NCBI GenBank assembly: GCA_028291945.1
Contig: JAQGNH010000468.1
Span: 1-42,246, forward strand
Length of the DNA stretch: 42,246 nt
Direction of reading: 5' to 3'
Origin: Betaproteobacteria bacterium
GTDB lineage: Bacteria > Pseudomonadota > Gammaproteobacteria > Burkholderiales > SG8-41
The notes under the pieces are model-generated. The model was not told where the DNA came from and did not search any database. It was given only the letters and a program-made list of their open reading frames with translations. Made by a program: the position numbers and the translations under genes. Position 1 is the first letter of the stretch, and each line of letters begins with the position of its first letter. Below are positions 26,433 through 35,179 of the stretch, one piece after another.

Positions 26433-27851
26433 GTGCAGCTGACGTCGAACCGATTCAAGCAGACCGCGCGTGCAAAGCTCGCGGATACGGATCTGCAGGC
26501 TGCGCTTAACAAGCTGCAAACAAACTTCGTCAAAGGCCGCGCGGACCGGGTTGCCGAGCTCGATAACTTCGAAGCGATACGGGACGCGGCTACGGCGATA
26601 CGCGACCGGGCGCTGGCGCATCTTGACGTTTACCTCGCCGAGTTCGAACGCAATGCGACGGCGCAAGGTACAGTCGTACACTGGGCCGAAACCACAGTCG
26701 ACGTCAATCGCATCGTGTGCGAGCTGGCGGCACGTTACGGTGTGCGCAAGGCCGTTAAGTCTAAATCGATGGTGAGCGAAGAGTGCGCGCTCAACGATGC
26801 ACTTGAAGCCGCCGGTATCGAAGTCGTCGAGACGGACCTCGGTGAATACATCCTGCAGCTTGCGAAAGAGCCGCCCTCGCACATCGTCGCGCCTGTCGTG
26901 CACAAGACGCGGGAGCAGGTCTCAGACCTTTTCGAAGCCAGGCACCACCGCCCGCGAACTACGGTGATCGCCGATCTCACGCGGGAAGCGCGCGAAGTGC
27001 TGCGGCCGCATTTTCTGTCGGCGCAAATGGGCATCACTGGAGCCAACTTTGTAGTTGCCGAGACGGGCTCGACGCTGATCGTGACCAACGAGGGCAACGG
27101 CCGCATGGTAACGAGCCTGCCACGCGTCCATGTTGCGATTACCGGCATCGAGAAAGTGGTGCCGACGCTCGAAGACGTGACGACGCTGCTGCGCCTGTTG
27201 CCTCGACACGGTACCGCGCAGACGACGACGAATTACGTTTCGGTAACCACAGGGCCGCGGCGGGCCGACGATTCCGAAGGTCCCGAGCATTTCCACGTCA
27301 TTCTCGTGGATGCGGGCCGCAGCCGGCTTCTCGGCGGCGACATGGAGGCGATGCTGCGCTGCATCCGGTGCGGCGCGTGCATGAATCACTGCCCGGTGTA
27401 CCAGAGCATCGGCGGTCACGCCTACGGCTGGGTCTATCCGGGTCCCATGGGCTCCGTGCTCACGCCGACGTACGCCGGCCTGGAAAATGCGCTCGACCTG
27501 CCGCATGCGTCGACGTTATGCAATCAGTGCGGGGTCGTGTGTCCGGTTAAAATACCCCTGCCGGACCTGCTGCGGAAACTCCGCGAGAAACAGTTCGCGC
27601 GCGGTCTGCGCCCGTGGAGTGAGCGCGCCGGCCTTGCAATCTGGGGCTGGACCGCGCGTCATCCGAGAGTGTATGCGTTGCTATCAGCCGTGGGCGCCCG
27701 GCTATTGAACTGGCTCGGCGGGACTGACAAGCGCATTCGAGATCTGCCCGGCGGCAAGGGTTGGACAGTTGGACGGGATATACCTGCACCGGAAGGCAAA
27801 ACGTTTCGTGCGCTGTATGCCGCGCGACGCGCTGAGAACGTTCGCAAATAG
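26433..27851 (+). CDS. lutB: Iron-sulfur LutB/YkgF family protein
   Basis: A 472-residue subunit of the LutABC oxidase, started at GTG 26433 with AAGGATG upstream. Residues about 60-300 form the LUD domain (GMTGANF-like MGITGANFVVAETGSTLIVT, then NEGNGRMVTSLPRVHV). Residues about 305-375 hold the ferredoxin-like clusters: CIRCGACMNHCPVYQSIGGH with YGWVYPGPMGSVLTP, then LCNQCGVVCPVKIPLPDLLR. The C-terminus is a helical tail. The motifs are complete, so the enzyme should be active. It is separated from lutA by the PanE-like gene and from lutC by the MMSDH gene, unlike the usual contiguous lutABC. Confidence 0.94.
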   Translation: MQLTSNRFKQTARAKLADTDLQAALNKLQTNFVKGRADRVAELDNFEAIRDAATAIRDRALAHLDVYLAEFERNATAQGTVVHWAETTVDVNRIVCELAARYGVRKAVKSKSMVSEECALNDALEAAGIEVVETDLGEYILQLAKEPPSHIVAPVVHKTREQVSDLFEARHHRPRTTVIADLTREAREVLRPHFLSAQMGITGANFVVAETGSTLIVTNEGNGRMVTSLPRVHVAITGIEKVVPTLEDVTTLLRLLPRHGTAQTTTNYVSVTTGPRRADDSEGPEHFHVILVDAGRSRLLGGDMEAMLRCIRCGACMNHCPVYQSIGGHAYGWVYPGPMGSVLTPTYAGLENALDLPHASTLCNQCGVVCPVKIPLPDLLRKLREKQFARGLRPWSERAGLAIWGWTARHPRVYALLSAVGARLLNWLGGTDKRIRDLPGGKGWTVGRDIPAPEGKTFRALYAARRAENVRK

Positions 27852-27904
27852 GCAGGTACTTCGCGGATTGCAGCGGTCAATGCAGAGCGCGACTAGGAGA
27901 CACC

Positions 27905-29422
27905 ATGAACAAGCCGACTGACATGAAAGCCGAGAGCGTGCCACTGTGGATCAACGGACGCAGACACGCCGCGTCGAGCTCGCGCTCCGGAGATGTGACG
28001 AACCCGGCGACGGGCGAGATCGTGCGTCAGGTGCCATTCTGCAACGCCGAGGACATTGCAGCCGCAGTGGGCGCGGCCAAAGCCGCTTTCCCCGGCTGGC
28101 GCGATACGCCGCCGCTGCGCCGGGCCCGCATCCTCATGCGCTATCGCGAGCTGATCGAAGCGCACCGCGACGAGCTCGCAAAGCTGATTACGGAAGAGCA
28201 TGGTAAAACACTGCCGGACGCTGCGGGCTCGGTACAGCGCGGCCTCGAAGTGGTCGAATTCGCCACGGGCATACCGCACCTGATGAAAGGCGAGTACAGC
28301 GAGGAGGTCGGTACCAACGTCGATACGCACTCGCTACGGCAGCCGCTGGGCGTATGCGCCGGCATCACCCCCTTCAACTTCCCCGCCATGGTGCCGCTGT
28401 GGATGTATCCAGTCGCCATTGCATGCGGCAATACGTTCGTTCTGAAGCCCTCGGAGAAAGTGCCTTCCACCGCGATGCGCCTGGCGGAGCTTTTCAAGGA
28501 AGCCGGCCTGCCGGATGGCGTGCTGAACGTCGTGCACGGCGATAAACCCGCGGTCGACGCGCTGCTCACCCACCCGGACGTAAAGGCGGTTTCTTTTGTT
28601 GGCTCTACGCCGATTGCGCGTTACATCTACGAGACTTGCGCCAAGCACGGCAAGCGAGTGCAGGCGCTCGGCGGCGCGAAAAATCACGCGGTCGTTCTGC
28701 CTGACGCGGACCTCGATTTCGCCACCGATGCGCTCATCGGCGCGGCATATGGCTCCGCCGGAGAGCGTTGCATGGCCATATCAGCCGTTGTCGCAGTAGC
28801 CGAAGCGGGAGACCCGCTGGTCGCCAAGCTCAAGGAACGCGCTTCCAAGCTCAACGTCGGACCCGGTACTGGAAAAGACGTCGACATGGGTCCGCTGGTG
28901 ACGTGCGCTCATCGCGATAAGGTTTCCGGTTATGTCGACAAAGGTGTCGCGGAAGGCGCGAAGCTCGTGCTGGACGGACGCAACCACAAGACACCCGCGC
29001 ACGAGGACGGGTTCTTCCTCGGGGCATCGCTTTTCGATCAAGTGAAGCCGGAGATGACCATCTACAAAGAGGAGATCTTCGGTCCGGTCCTGGTCGTGCT
29101 GCGCGCAAAAACGCTGGATGAAGCGATCGCGCTCATCAATGCGAATCCATACGCGAACGGCACAGCGGTATTCACGCGCTCCGGCGGCGCGGCACGCAAA
29201 TTCGAGCGCGAGATCGAAGTTGGCATGGTCGGCATCAACGTACCGATTCCGGTGCCGATCGCGTTTTTCTCGTTTGGTGGATGGCGCAACTCGCTTTTCG
29301 GCGACACGCATGTGCACGGCATGGAAGGCGTGCGCTTCTATACCCGTGGCAAAGTGGTAACCACGCGCTGGCCTGACGCGAACGCCTTGCCAAGCGGGTT
29401 CAATATGCCCACTTTGGGGTGA
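27905..29422 (+). CDS. mmsA: CoA-acylating methylmalonate-semialdehyde dehydrogenase
   Basis: NAD- and CoA-dependent aldehyde dehydrogenase that converts methylmalonate or malonate semialdehyde to propionyl- or acetyl-CoA plus CO2. The 505-residue product has the MMSDH hallmarks NPATGEIVRQVPFCNAED near 35, HGKTLPDAAGSVQRGLEVVE near 100, PLGVCAGITPFNFPAMVPLW near 145, the cofactor site VSFVGSTPIARYIYE, and the catalytic cysteine in GSAGERCMAISAVVAV near 290, then KEEIFGPVL near 390. AGGAGACACC precedes the ATG. It lies between lutB and lutC, implying that the pathway passes through a 3-oxo-acid semialdehyde or a similar aldehyde. The iolA product is a close relative. Confidence 0.93.
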   Translation: MNKPTDMKAESVPLWINGRRHAASSSRSGDVTNPATGEIVRQVPFCNAEDIAAAVGAAKAAFPGWRDTPPLRRARILMRYRELIEAHRDELAKLITEEHGKTLPDAAGSVQRGLEVVEFATGIPHLMKGEYSEEVGTNVDTHSLRQPLGVCAGITPFNFPAMVPLWMYPVAIACGNTFVLKPSEKVPSTAMRLAELFKEAGLPDGVLNVVHGDKPAVDALLTHPDVKAVSFVGSTPIARYIYETCAKHGKRVQALGGAKNHAVVLPDADLDFATDALIGAAYGSAGERCMAISAVVAVAEAGDPLVAKLKERASKLNVGPGTGKDVDMGPLVTCAHRDKVSGYVDKGVAEGAKLVLDGRNHKTPAHEDGFFLGASLFDQVKPEMTIYKEEIFGPVLVVLRAKTLDEAIALINANPYANGTAVFTRSGGAARKFEREIEVGMVGINVPIPVPIAFFSFGGWRNSLFGDTHVHGMEGVRFYTRGKVVTTRWPDANALPSGFNMPTLG

Positions 29423-29589
29423 AATGCGTGATGCGTGATGCGTGATTTGTGATTCGAAAGGTTCGTTTTGGTGTTTAGCGCCCGATCCCGAGATTCCGTG
29501 AAGCGTCTGGCGCCGTTAGGCCTCTGCTCGCCTCTTGTGCTGGAGCGGATCACAGCTCACCAATCACGGATTACGGTGTTAGCTTCAGT
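29423..29589 (+). repeat. Intergenic short repeats between mmsA and lutC
   Basis: Three tandem copies of the heptamer ATGCGTG (29424-29444) run into degenerate copies (TGATTTGTGATTCG), and about 110 bases later comes an inverted match (CCAATCACGGATTACGG, around 29559-29576). Nothing else is recognised here. Its layout resembles the repeat pair at 35104-35179. Confidence 0.5.
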
Positions 29590-30240
29590 ATGAGCGCGCG
29601 AGAGCGCATCCTCGCCCGCATCCGCGAGCGTCAGGGAAAACCTTACGAGATCGACCCCGTTGAGCTCGCAGCCGTGCGGACTCATCTTGCAGCGCATCCG
29701 CGAAGTCCCGGTCCGCGTGACGCATGGGACGTGAACGTGCGTTTCCGCGAGCGCGCAACGTCTCTCGCGTCTACGATCGATGAAGCGGCGGTGCTGAGTG
29801 ACGTGCCCGCGCTTGCAGCACAGTATTTGCGCGGCCGCGAGGTTCCTCCGCGCGCGGTGTGCTGGCGGGAGCTCGGCGAGCTCGACTGGCGTGGCGCCGG
29901 ACTGGACGTGGAAGTGCGCCCAGCACATGGCGATGACCTTGTTGGTATCACCGGCGTGTTTTGCGGCATCTCCGAGACGGGGACTTTGATGACGCTTTCA
30001 AGCCCTCACTCTCCCTCCACCGTGAGCCTGTTACCCGAGACACACATCGCAGTCTTGCAACAGGCCCGGATCGTGCGTTCGATGGAAGACGCGTGGGCGC
30101 TTGTGCGGACTGAAGTCGATGGCCTGCCGCGGGCGGTAAGTTTCATATCGGGACCCTCCCGAACCGCAGACATCGAGCAAACAGTTACGCTCGGTGCGCA
30201 CGGGCCTTATCGCGTCCACATCATCATCGTCGGCGGCTGA
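29590..30240 (+). CDS. lutC: LutC/YkgG family LUD-domain protein
   Basis: A 216-residue third subunit of the Lut hydroxyacid oxidase. N-terminal helices (MSARERILARIRERQGKP) are followed by a LUD domain with the typical GITGVFCGISETGTLMTLSS near 117, LLPETHIAVLQQARIVRSME near 144 and the C-terminal signature ISGPSRTADIEQTVTLGAHG, then PYRVHIII, near 182-214. The family has been linked to lactate use with LutA and LutB, although its exact role is less clear. It lies 167 bases after mmsA across a repeat-bearing spacer, so it may be less tightly coupled than the other genes of the run. Confidence 0.92.
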   Translation: MSARERILARIRERQGKPYEIDPVELAAVRTHLAAHPRSPGPRDAWDVNVRFRERATSLASTIDEAAVLSDVPALAAQYLRGREVPPRAVCWRELGELDWRGAGLDVEVRPAHGDDLVGITGVFCGISETGTLMTLSSPHSPSTVSLLPETHIAVLQQARIVRSMEDAWALVRTEVDGLPRAVSFISGPSRTADIEQTVTLGAHGPYRVHIIIVGG

Positions 30241-30460
30241 GCGGCCGCTGTACAAAAAGTTAACTCGAACGGAAAGCTTTGCACCGGCTTGCTGTAACAA
30301 TTACCCGCCTGTACGCGCCTTCTTGTGCAGCGAGGTACGACAACTGCGCGCGTCTGCGGTCTAACCCAAAGCAGTGCCCTTCGAATCAGCGCTCGTGCGA
30401 TGAAAGCGCCGCTGGTGCGAAGGTTGCTAATGCATCGCGAACAACACACGGAGCCTTCTT

Positions 30461-31261
30461 TTGCAGGTTTTGACACCGCGCGTCGACCTGGCCGGTTTTA
30501 TCGCGCGCATTGCGCACGCACCGGCACGCGTGCTCATGCTCGATTACGACGGCACGCTGGCACCCTTTCACGTGAAGCCCGATCAAGCGGTGCCAACGCC
30601 AGCGGTCGCTGCTGTGCTCGAAGAAATCATTCAGGCGGGGGGCACGCGTGTCGTGCTCGTCAGCGGCCGGCCGGCCGAAGAATTGCCGCCGCTACTCAAC
30701 TTGAGCGAACGACCAGAAATCTGGGGCTCCCACGGCTGGGAGCGTCTGCTGCCGGACGGCCGACGCATAGTCGAGGAGCCCGCCGACGAAGTACGCCAGG
30801 CACTGGCACGAGCTGCGGCGGCCATTCGGGCCGTCATGCCCGCCGGAGGGCGGCTCGAAGAAAAACTTGCAAGTGTAGCGGTGCACTGGCGAGGGCTTCC
30901 CGAGGAATTGGCGCGCGCACTGCAGCGGGAGGCGAGCGCGTGCTTCCAAGGATTTGCCGGCGTGAATGACGTCGAAGTGCTGTCTTTCGACGGTGGCGTC
31001 GAGCTCAGAGCGGTCGGTTGCAACAAGCAGTATGCTGTAAAAGCAGTGCTGTCGAAAACGAAGGACGACAGTGCCGTTGCCTATCTCGGCGACGATATCA
31101 CCGATGAGGATGCATTCCGCGCGGTGAAACCTCGCGGACTTGGTGTTCTGGTGCGCGGAGAGTTCCGGAAAACCGAAGCCGACGTTTGGATACGGCCTCC
31201 GCACGAGCTGGTCGAGTTCCTCGGACACTGGCGCGTGAAAGGGGATCACGGTGTGCAATAG
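30461..31261 (+). CDS. otsB: Trehalose-6-phosphate phosphatase
   Basis: Dephosphorylates trehalose-6-phosphate to trehalose; HAD superfamily, cytosolic. The 266-residue product starts at TTG 30461 with GGAG seven bases upstream. Motif I is LMLDYDGTLAPF with both catalytic aspartates near residue 28, motif II VVLVSGRP near 66, GSHGWERLLPDG near 90, the basic motif KQYAVKAVL near 188 and motif IV YLGDDITDEDAF near 209. It precedes otsA by 186 bases, together forming the OtsAB route for this osmo- and desiccation protectant. No general-stress promoter could be read with confidence. Confidence 0.95.
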   Translation: MQVLTPRVDLAGFIARIAHAPARVLMLDYDGTLAPFHVKPDQAVPTPAVAAVLEEIIQAGGTRVVLVSGRPAEELPPLLNLSERPEIWGSHGWERLLPDGRRIVEEPADEVRQALARAAAAIRAVMPAGGRLEEKLASVAVHWRGLPEELARALQREASACFQGFAGVNDVEVLSFDGGVELRAVGCNKQYAVKAVLSKTKDDSAVAYLGDDITDEDAFRAVKPRGLGVLVRGEFRKTEADVWIRPPHELVEFLGHWRVKGDHGVQ

Positions 31262-31447
31262 CACGCGCACGAGCGACTCCGAGACTACCGGACTGCGTGG
31301 TACCACTATAGCTCTGGGTGTTATATCCCGCCGCACTGAATTCGCTTATGCTAGAGGAGCGCTCACCCGGGATGCAGGGCGGCGAAATAACGCAAGCCGC
31401 TGGATGTGCGTGAAGCACATCCTATGAGCGCAAGCAGGGGTAGCCGA

Positions 31448-32947
31448 ATGAAACGTAGTAAAGAGCGACTGATCGTCGTATCGAACCGCCTGCCATATGT
31501 GTTCGCGCGAACTGCGGACGGCGGTTGGAAAACCGAAGGCGGGTCAGGCGGTCTGGTGAGCGCTCTCGTGCCTGTGCTGCGCGATCGCGGCGGCACGTGG
31601 ATAGGCTGGCCGGGTACCTCGGAGAACGGCGCGGGTCTGGATGAGGCGCTTCTCGCTTCGAGCCGCAAGCTTGGTATCAATCTGCGCGGCGTGCAACTCG
31701 ACGCTGCGGACGTCGACAACTTCTATCATGGGTTTTCGAACGAGATCATCTGGCCGCTGTTCCACGATTTTGCATCACTGTGTCGCTTCGATCCGAAGTA
31801 CTGGAACAGCTATAAGGAAGTAAACCGCCGCTTCGCACAAGCCGTCGTCGAAGAATGCGGCAAAGCCGATTTCGTGTGGGTGCACGATTACCATCTCATG
31901 AACGTTGCGGCCGAAGCGCGCTTGCTCGGCTGCAAAGTCCGCATGGGGTTTTTTCTGCACATCCCGTTTCCGCCACCGGACATTTTCTTCAAGTTACCGT
32001 GGCGCTCGATGCTGCTGCACGCACTGCTGCGCTACGATCTGCTCGGCTTCCAGACGATGCGTGATCGCCGCAACTTCATTCAATGCCTGCGCCTCGCAGA
32101 AGGACAGGTAACGGTGCAGGGCAAGGGTAACGTCGTGAAGGTTACGGCGGGATCGTACACGACGCGAGTCGGCAACTTCCCGATCAGCATCGATTACGGC
32201 AACTTTGCGCGCCAGGCTGCCGCTCCAGACGTTGCAGCGCGAGCGAACGAGCTGCATCGCTTGCTTCCTAATCGTAAGCTGATCCTCGGCGTGGACCGCC
32301 TGGACTACACCAAAGGGATACCGCATCGCCTTCAGGCTTTTCGGACCGCGCTCGATCGTTACCCTGAACTGCGCGAGCGCGTTTCGTTGATACAGGTCGT
32401 GGTACCGAGCCGCGTCGACATTCCCCAGTATCACGAGCTGAAGACGCAGATCGAGCAGCTCGTGGGCGAAATCAACGGCACGTTCATGCGTCCGGGTGGC
32501 TGGGTACCCGTCTGGTACGTGTACAGCAGTCTGAGCCGCAACGACCTGCTCGCGTACTACCGCGCCGCCCACATCGCACTCGTGACGCCGCTCAAGGACG
32601 GTATGAATCTCGTCGCGAAGGAGTATTGCGCCTGCAGCATCGAGGAAGAGTGCGTGCTCATCTTGTCAGAGTTTGCGGGTGCCGCGGCACAGCTGCAGCG
32701 CGGTGCGCTTCTCGTCAATCCGTACGATACCGAGGGTGTTGCCGATGCGATTCATCGCGCATATACGATGAGCGACGATGAGCGGCGCAACCGCATGCGG
32801 CGGCTGCGCCGGGGTGTGCGCGAATGCGACATCTTCTGGTGGGTCGACTCCTACCTGCAGGCCGCCATCGAGCGCGATCTCTCCGACTATCCTCAGCCGG
32901 AGCAGGACTATGTTCCTGAAGTAACACCGGATTACGTTCCGATATAG
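31448..32947 (+). CDS. otsA: Trehalose-6-phosphate synthase
   Basis: Retaining GT20 glycosyltransferase joining UDP-glucose and glucose-6-phosphate. The ATG at 31448 (MKRSKERLIVVSNRLPY) is preceded by AGGGGT; in-frame ATG 31424 and GTG 31406 are alternatives. Signatures over 499 residues: TEGGSGGLVSAL (nucleotide loop) near 28, WIGWPG, the acceptor-site VWVHDYHLM near 140, GFFLHIPFPPPDIF, ILGVDRLDYTKGIPHRLQAF near 280, and LVTPLKDGMNLVAKEYCACS near 380, with the DGMNLV donor site. The C-terminus ends in a short acidic, Pro/Tyr tail (YPQPEQDYVPE). Length is slightly longer than E. coli OtsA. The 186-base spacer upstream contains the palindrome GTGGTACCAC at 31297-31306. Confidence 0.96.
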   Translation: MKRSKERLIVVSNRLPYVFARTADGGWKTEGGSGGLVSALVPVLRDRGGTWIGWPGTSENGAGLDEALLASSRKLGINLRGVQLDAADVDNFYHGFSNEIIWPLFHDFASLCRFDPKYWNSYKEVNRRFAQAVVEECGKADFVWVHDYHLMNVAAEARLLGCKVRMGFFLHIPFPPPDIFFKLPWRSMLLHALLRYDLLGFQTMRDRRNFIQCLRLAEGQVTVQGKGNVVKVTAGSYTTRVGNFPISIDYGNFARQAAAPDVAARANELHRLLPNRKLILGVDRLDYTKGIPHRLQAFRTALDRYPELRERVSLIQVVVPSRVDIPQYHELKTQIEQLVGEINGTFMRPGGWVPVWYVYSSLSRNDLLAYYRAAHIALVTPLKDGMNLVAKEYCACSIEEECVLILSEFAGAAAQLQRGALLVNPYDTEGVADAIHRAYTMSDDERRNRMRRLRRGVRECDIFWWVDSYLQAAIERDLSDYPQPEQDYVPEVTPDYVPI

Positions 32948-33046
32948 CACGGGCTCGGCGTTTGCTACATGGATAGCAGGGCGCTACACGGGCTGCAATC
33001 CCGCGTAGCTGTTCGCCATGTGCAAAATCAATACAGGAGCATCCGT

Positions 33047-33625
33047 ATGCATAAGCTCTCAGCAGCATTCTTGACGGTCGCGCTCGCCACGACAACGGCC
33101 TGGGCGCAAATGAGCGATCAGTCCACTGCGCGCAAGCCAGGAACGGACGGCGCGCGGGGTGTGGTCACCGGTGGGACTGGAGACGGCGGCATCGCCCTCA
33201 AGAGCGACGCGGCGAAGGCGAATTCCAGTGTGCCCACGGTTTCCGGTGGGGTCAGCCTGAACGCGCGCGACAATCTTCGCGCACAGCCGTCGGACCACAA
33301 CGTCAAGATGGTGTTTTCGCTGAACACCGGCAATTACGTGTCCGACGTTCAAGTGAAAGTGACAGATGCCAGCGGCCGCACGATCATCGACGACACATCG
33401 AACGGCCCGTGGCTGATGGCTAAGTTGCCCCCGGGAAACTACACGGCGACTGCAACGTATAACGGGAAGCCGGTGACGCAGCGTTTTTCAGTGGCTAAGA
33501 CCGGCGTCAAGACGGCTAATTTCCGCTGGCCTGCAAGCGTGGAAGCGCAAAGTGTAGGCGCAGTAGACAACGACGCCAGCGGGCAGATCCTCGGCACCGG
33601 GCCGCAGGAGCCGCAACAGCGCTAA
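33047..33625 (+). CDS. Secreted hypothetical protein with beta-sandwich-like domain
   Basis: A 192-residue exported protein. The ATG at 33047 follows CAGGAG at seven bases and gives a clean signal peptide (MHKLSAAFLTVALATTTAWA, cleaved before QMSDQ). A Gly/Ser/Thr-rich low-complexity stretch precedes a C-terminal domain of about 100 residues (KMVFSLNTGNYVSDVQVKVT, GRTIIDDTSNGPWLMAKLPP, GNYTATATYNGKPVTQRFSV) that looks like a carboxypeptidase-regulatory or DUF4198-type immunoglobulin-like fold. Function unknown. It lies between otsA and nfeD and probably has its own transcript. Confidence 0.75.
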   Translation: MHKLSAAFLTVALATTTAWAQMSDQSTARKPGTDGARGVVTGGTGDGGIALKSDAAKANSSVPTVSGGVSLNARDNLRAQPSDHNVKMVFSLNTGNYVSDVQVKVTDASGRTIIDDTSNGPWLMAKLPPGNYTATATYNGKPVTQRFSVAKTGVKTANFRWPASVEAQSVGAVDNDASGQILGTGPQEPQQR

Positions 33626-33676
33626 ATCCTATGCGGCGCGCGCTTGAAGCGCCCCATCCTGTAGGCATATAGTCCA

Positions 33677-33710
33677 TGAGCCGCCCAGCCGCCAGGTTGA
33701 GGGCGGCTCA
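33677..33710 (+). repeat. Perfect 10-bp inverted repeat before nfeD
   Basis: TGAGCCGCCC (33677-33686) pairs perfectly with GGGCGGCTCA (33701-33710), loop 14 bases. No T run follows, so it is not a standard terminator. It covers the first possible ATG of nfeD (33676) and would hide it, which favours a start further downstream. Confidence 0.6.
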
Positions 33711-33738
33711 ATCGCGTATGGGGGCGCGCAATCCGTTG

Positions 33739-35100
33739 ATGATGTCCGTGCTATCGATCAGGCGAGCGCTTGCGGCGATTGTCGTGTTCGCGGTCGTTTC
33801 GCTTGCCGCGAGTCTTGGCATGGGCGCAACCACGCAAGTCGTGGTCGTCGAGCTCGATGGCGCAATCACGCCGGCTGCCGCAGATTACACCGTTCGCGCA
33901 ATACGCAAAGCGGCTGAAAGTGACGCGGCGCTCGTCGTGCTGAAGCTCGATACGCCGGGGGGGCTCGACACGTCGATGCGTTCCATCATCAAGGCGATCC
34001 TCGCTTCACGTGTGCCGGTTGCAACCTTCGTTGCGCCCGACGGCGCGCGTGCCGCCAGCGCTGGCACCTATATCCTTTATGCCAGTCACATTGCGGCGAT
34101 GGCGCCGGCGACCAATCTCGGCGCGGCCACACCCGTATCAATCGGCGGTGAGGATAGTGGACCGGCCGCCGGAGACAAAGCGGCCAGGAGTAAGGACAAA
34201 GCGCAGCCGACGAGCCGTGAAAGCCTGCGCAGCAAGCAGATCAACGACGCCGCGGCTTATATCCGCAGTCTTGCGCAGATGCGCGGCCGCAATGGCGACT
34301 GGGGCGAGAAAGCCGTGCGCGAAGCGGTGAGCCTTTCGGCCGCTGAAGCGCACAAGCTCAAAGTAATCGATTTCGTGGCGATCGACGTGCCTGATCTGCT
34401 CAAGCAGCTCGACGGCCGCAAAGTGCGCCTCGCAGGCGGCGAACGCTTGCTCAAGACGGCTGATGCGACGATCGTCGAAGTCGAACCGGACTGGCGTACG
34501 CGGCTCCTGATGGTTGTTACAAACCCCAGCGTCGCCGTGATCCTGATGATGATCGGGGTTTACGGGCTCATCTTCGAATTCATGAATCCGGGTTTCGTTC
34601 TGCCGGGCGTACTTGGCGGAATCTGTCTTTTGATCGCGCTCTATGCATTCCAGTTGCTGCCGATTAATTACGCCGGAATCGCATTGATGTTGCTTGGCAT
34701 CGTCTTCATCGTCGGCGAAGCGTTCATGCCCAGTTTCGGCGCGCTCGGCATCGGGGGCATCGCTGCGCTCGCGATTGGAATGTTCGTGTTGATCGATCCT
34801 GAGACCGCGCCAGGCTATAACATCCCGTTGAGCTTCATCGCGGGTTTCGTCACGCTGATGGGCATCACGATATTCGCGACCGCATGGATCGCGTTGAAGG
34901 CTCGCCGCAGACCCGTTGTGACCGGGCGCGAGGATCTGCAAGGCGCGCAAGCGATCGTACTTGGCGACTTCGAGCGTGAAGGATGGGCCCGGGTGCATGG
35001 CGAAACATGGCGCGTGGTGAGTCCGGTACCGATGAAGGAAGGCGAGCGGGCCCGCGTGGTGGGTATAAACGGGCTTACGTTGACAATTCAAAAAGCGTAA
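33739..35100 (+). CDS. NfeD family ClpP-class membrane serine protease
   Basis: A long-form NfeD protein (about 453 residues from ATG 33739; ATGs at 33676 and 33718 are in frame, the first buried in a hairpin). After a signal segment (RRALAAIVVFAVVSLAASLG) comes a ClpP-class protease domain with LKLDTPGGLDTSMRSIIKAI, the nucleophile Ser in ARAASAGTYILYAS and the general-base Lys in SKQINDAAAYIRSLAQMRGR. Then come four to five membrane helices (VAVILMMIGVYGLIFEF and on) and a C-terminal OB-fold NfeD domain (DLQGAQAIVLGDFEREGWAR). The 1510-N orthologue cleaves stomatin C-termini. The slipin gene follows 111 bases later, the classic NfeD-stomatin pair. Confidence 0.94.
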   Translation: MMSVLSIRRALAAIVVFAVVSLAASLGMGATTQVVVVELDGAITPAAADYTVRAIRKAAESDAALVVLKLDTPGGLDTSMRSIIKAILASRVPVATFVAPDGARAASAGTYILYASHIAAMAPATNLGAATPVSIGGEDSGPAAGDKAARSKDKAQPTSRESLRSKQINDAAAYIRSLAQMRGRNGDWGEKAVREAVSLSAAEAHKLKVIDFVAIDVPDLLKQLDGRKVRLAGGERLLKTADATIVEVEPDWRTRLLMVVTNPSVAVILMMIGVYGLIFEFMNPGFVLPGVLGGICLLIALYAFQLLPINYAGIALMLLGIVFIVGEAFMPSFGALGIGGIAALAIGMFVLIDPETAPGYNIPLSFIAGFVTLMGITIFATAWIALKARRRPVVTGREDLQGAQAIVLGDFEREGWARVHGETWRVVSPVPMKEGERARVVGINGLTLTIQKA

Positions 35101-35103
35101 GCG

Positions 35104-35179
35104 GTCAGCGTCAGCGGTAAACTCCAATCCCTTCTGCGAGGTCTGACACTCTCACTTCTGTCCCCCGCTGACGGCTGAC
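35104..35179 (+). repeat. Imperfect 14/15-bp inverted repeat between nfeD and slipin genes
   Basis: GTCAGCGTCAGCGG (35104-35117), itself a direct repeat, is the inverse complement of CCGCTGACGGCTGAC (35165-35179) except for one extra base; the loop is 47 bases. No T run follows. It could fold as a long hairpin in the nfeD-slipin transcript. Confidence 0.6.

Noticed and set aside
29421-29450. Tandem ATGCGTG units as a CRISPR array
   Set aside because: The units are 7 bases without spacers and no cas genes are present in the window.
30325-30969. A 214-codon plus-strand open frame overlapping otsB
   Set aside because: otsB in another frame has all HAD motifs; the overlapping product is Arg/Ala low-complexity.
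31297-31306. GTGGTACCAC palindrome upstream of otsA as an operator
   Set aside because: A single 10-bp palindrome with no second copy and no regulator gene nearby; too weak to annotate as a site.
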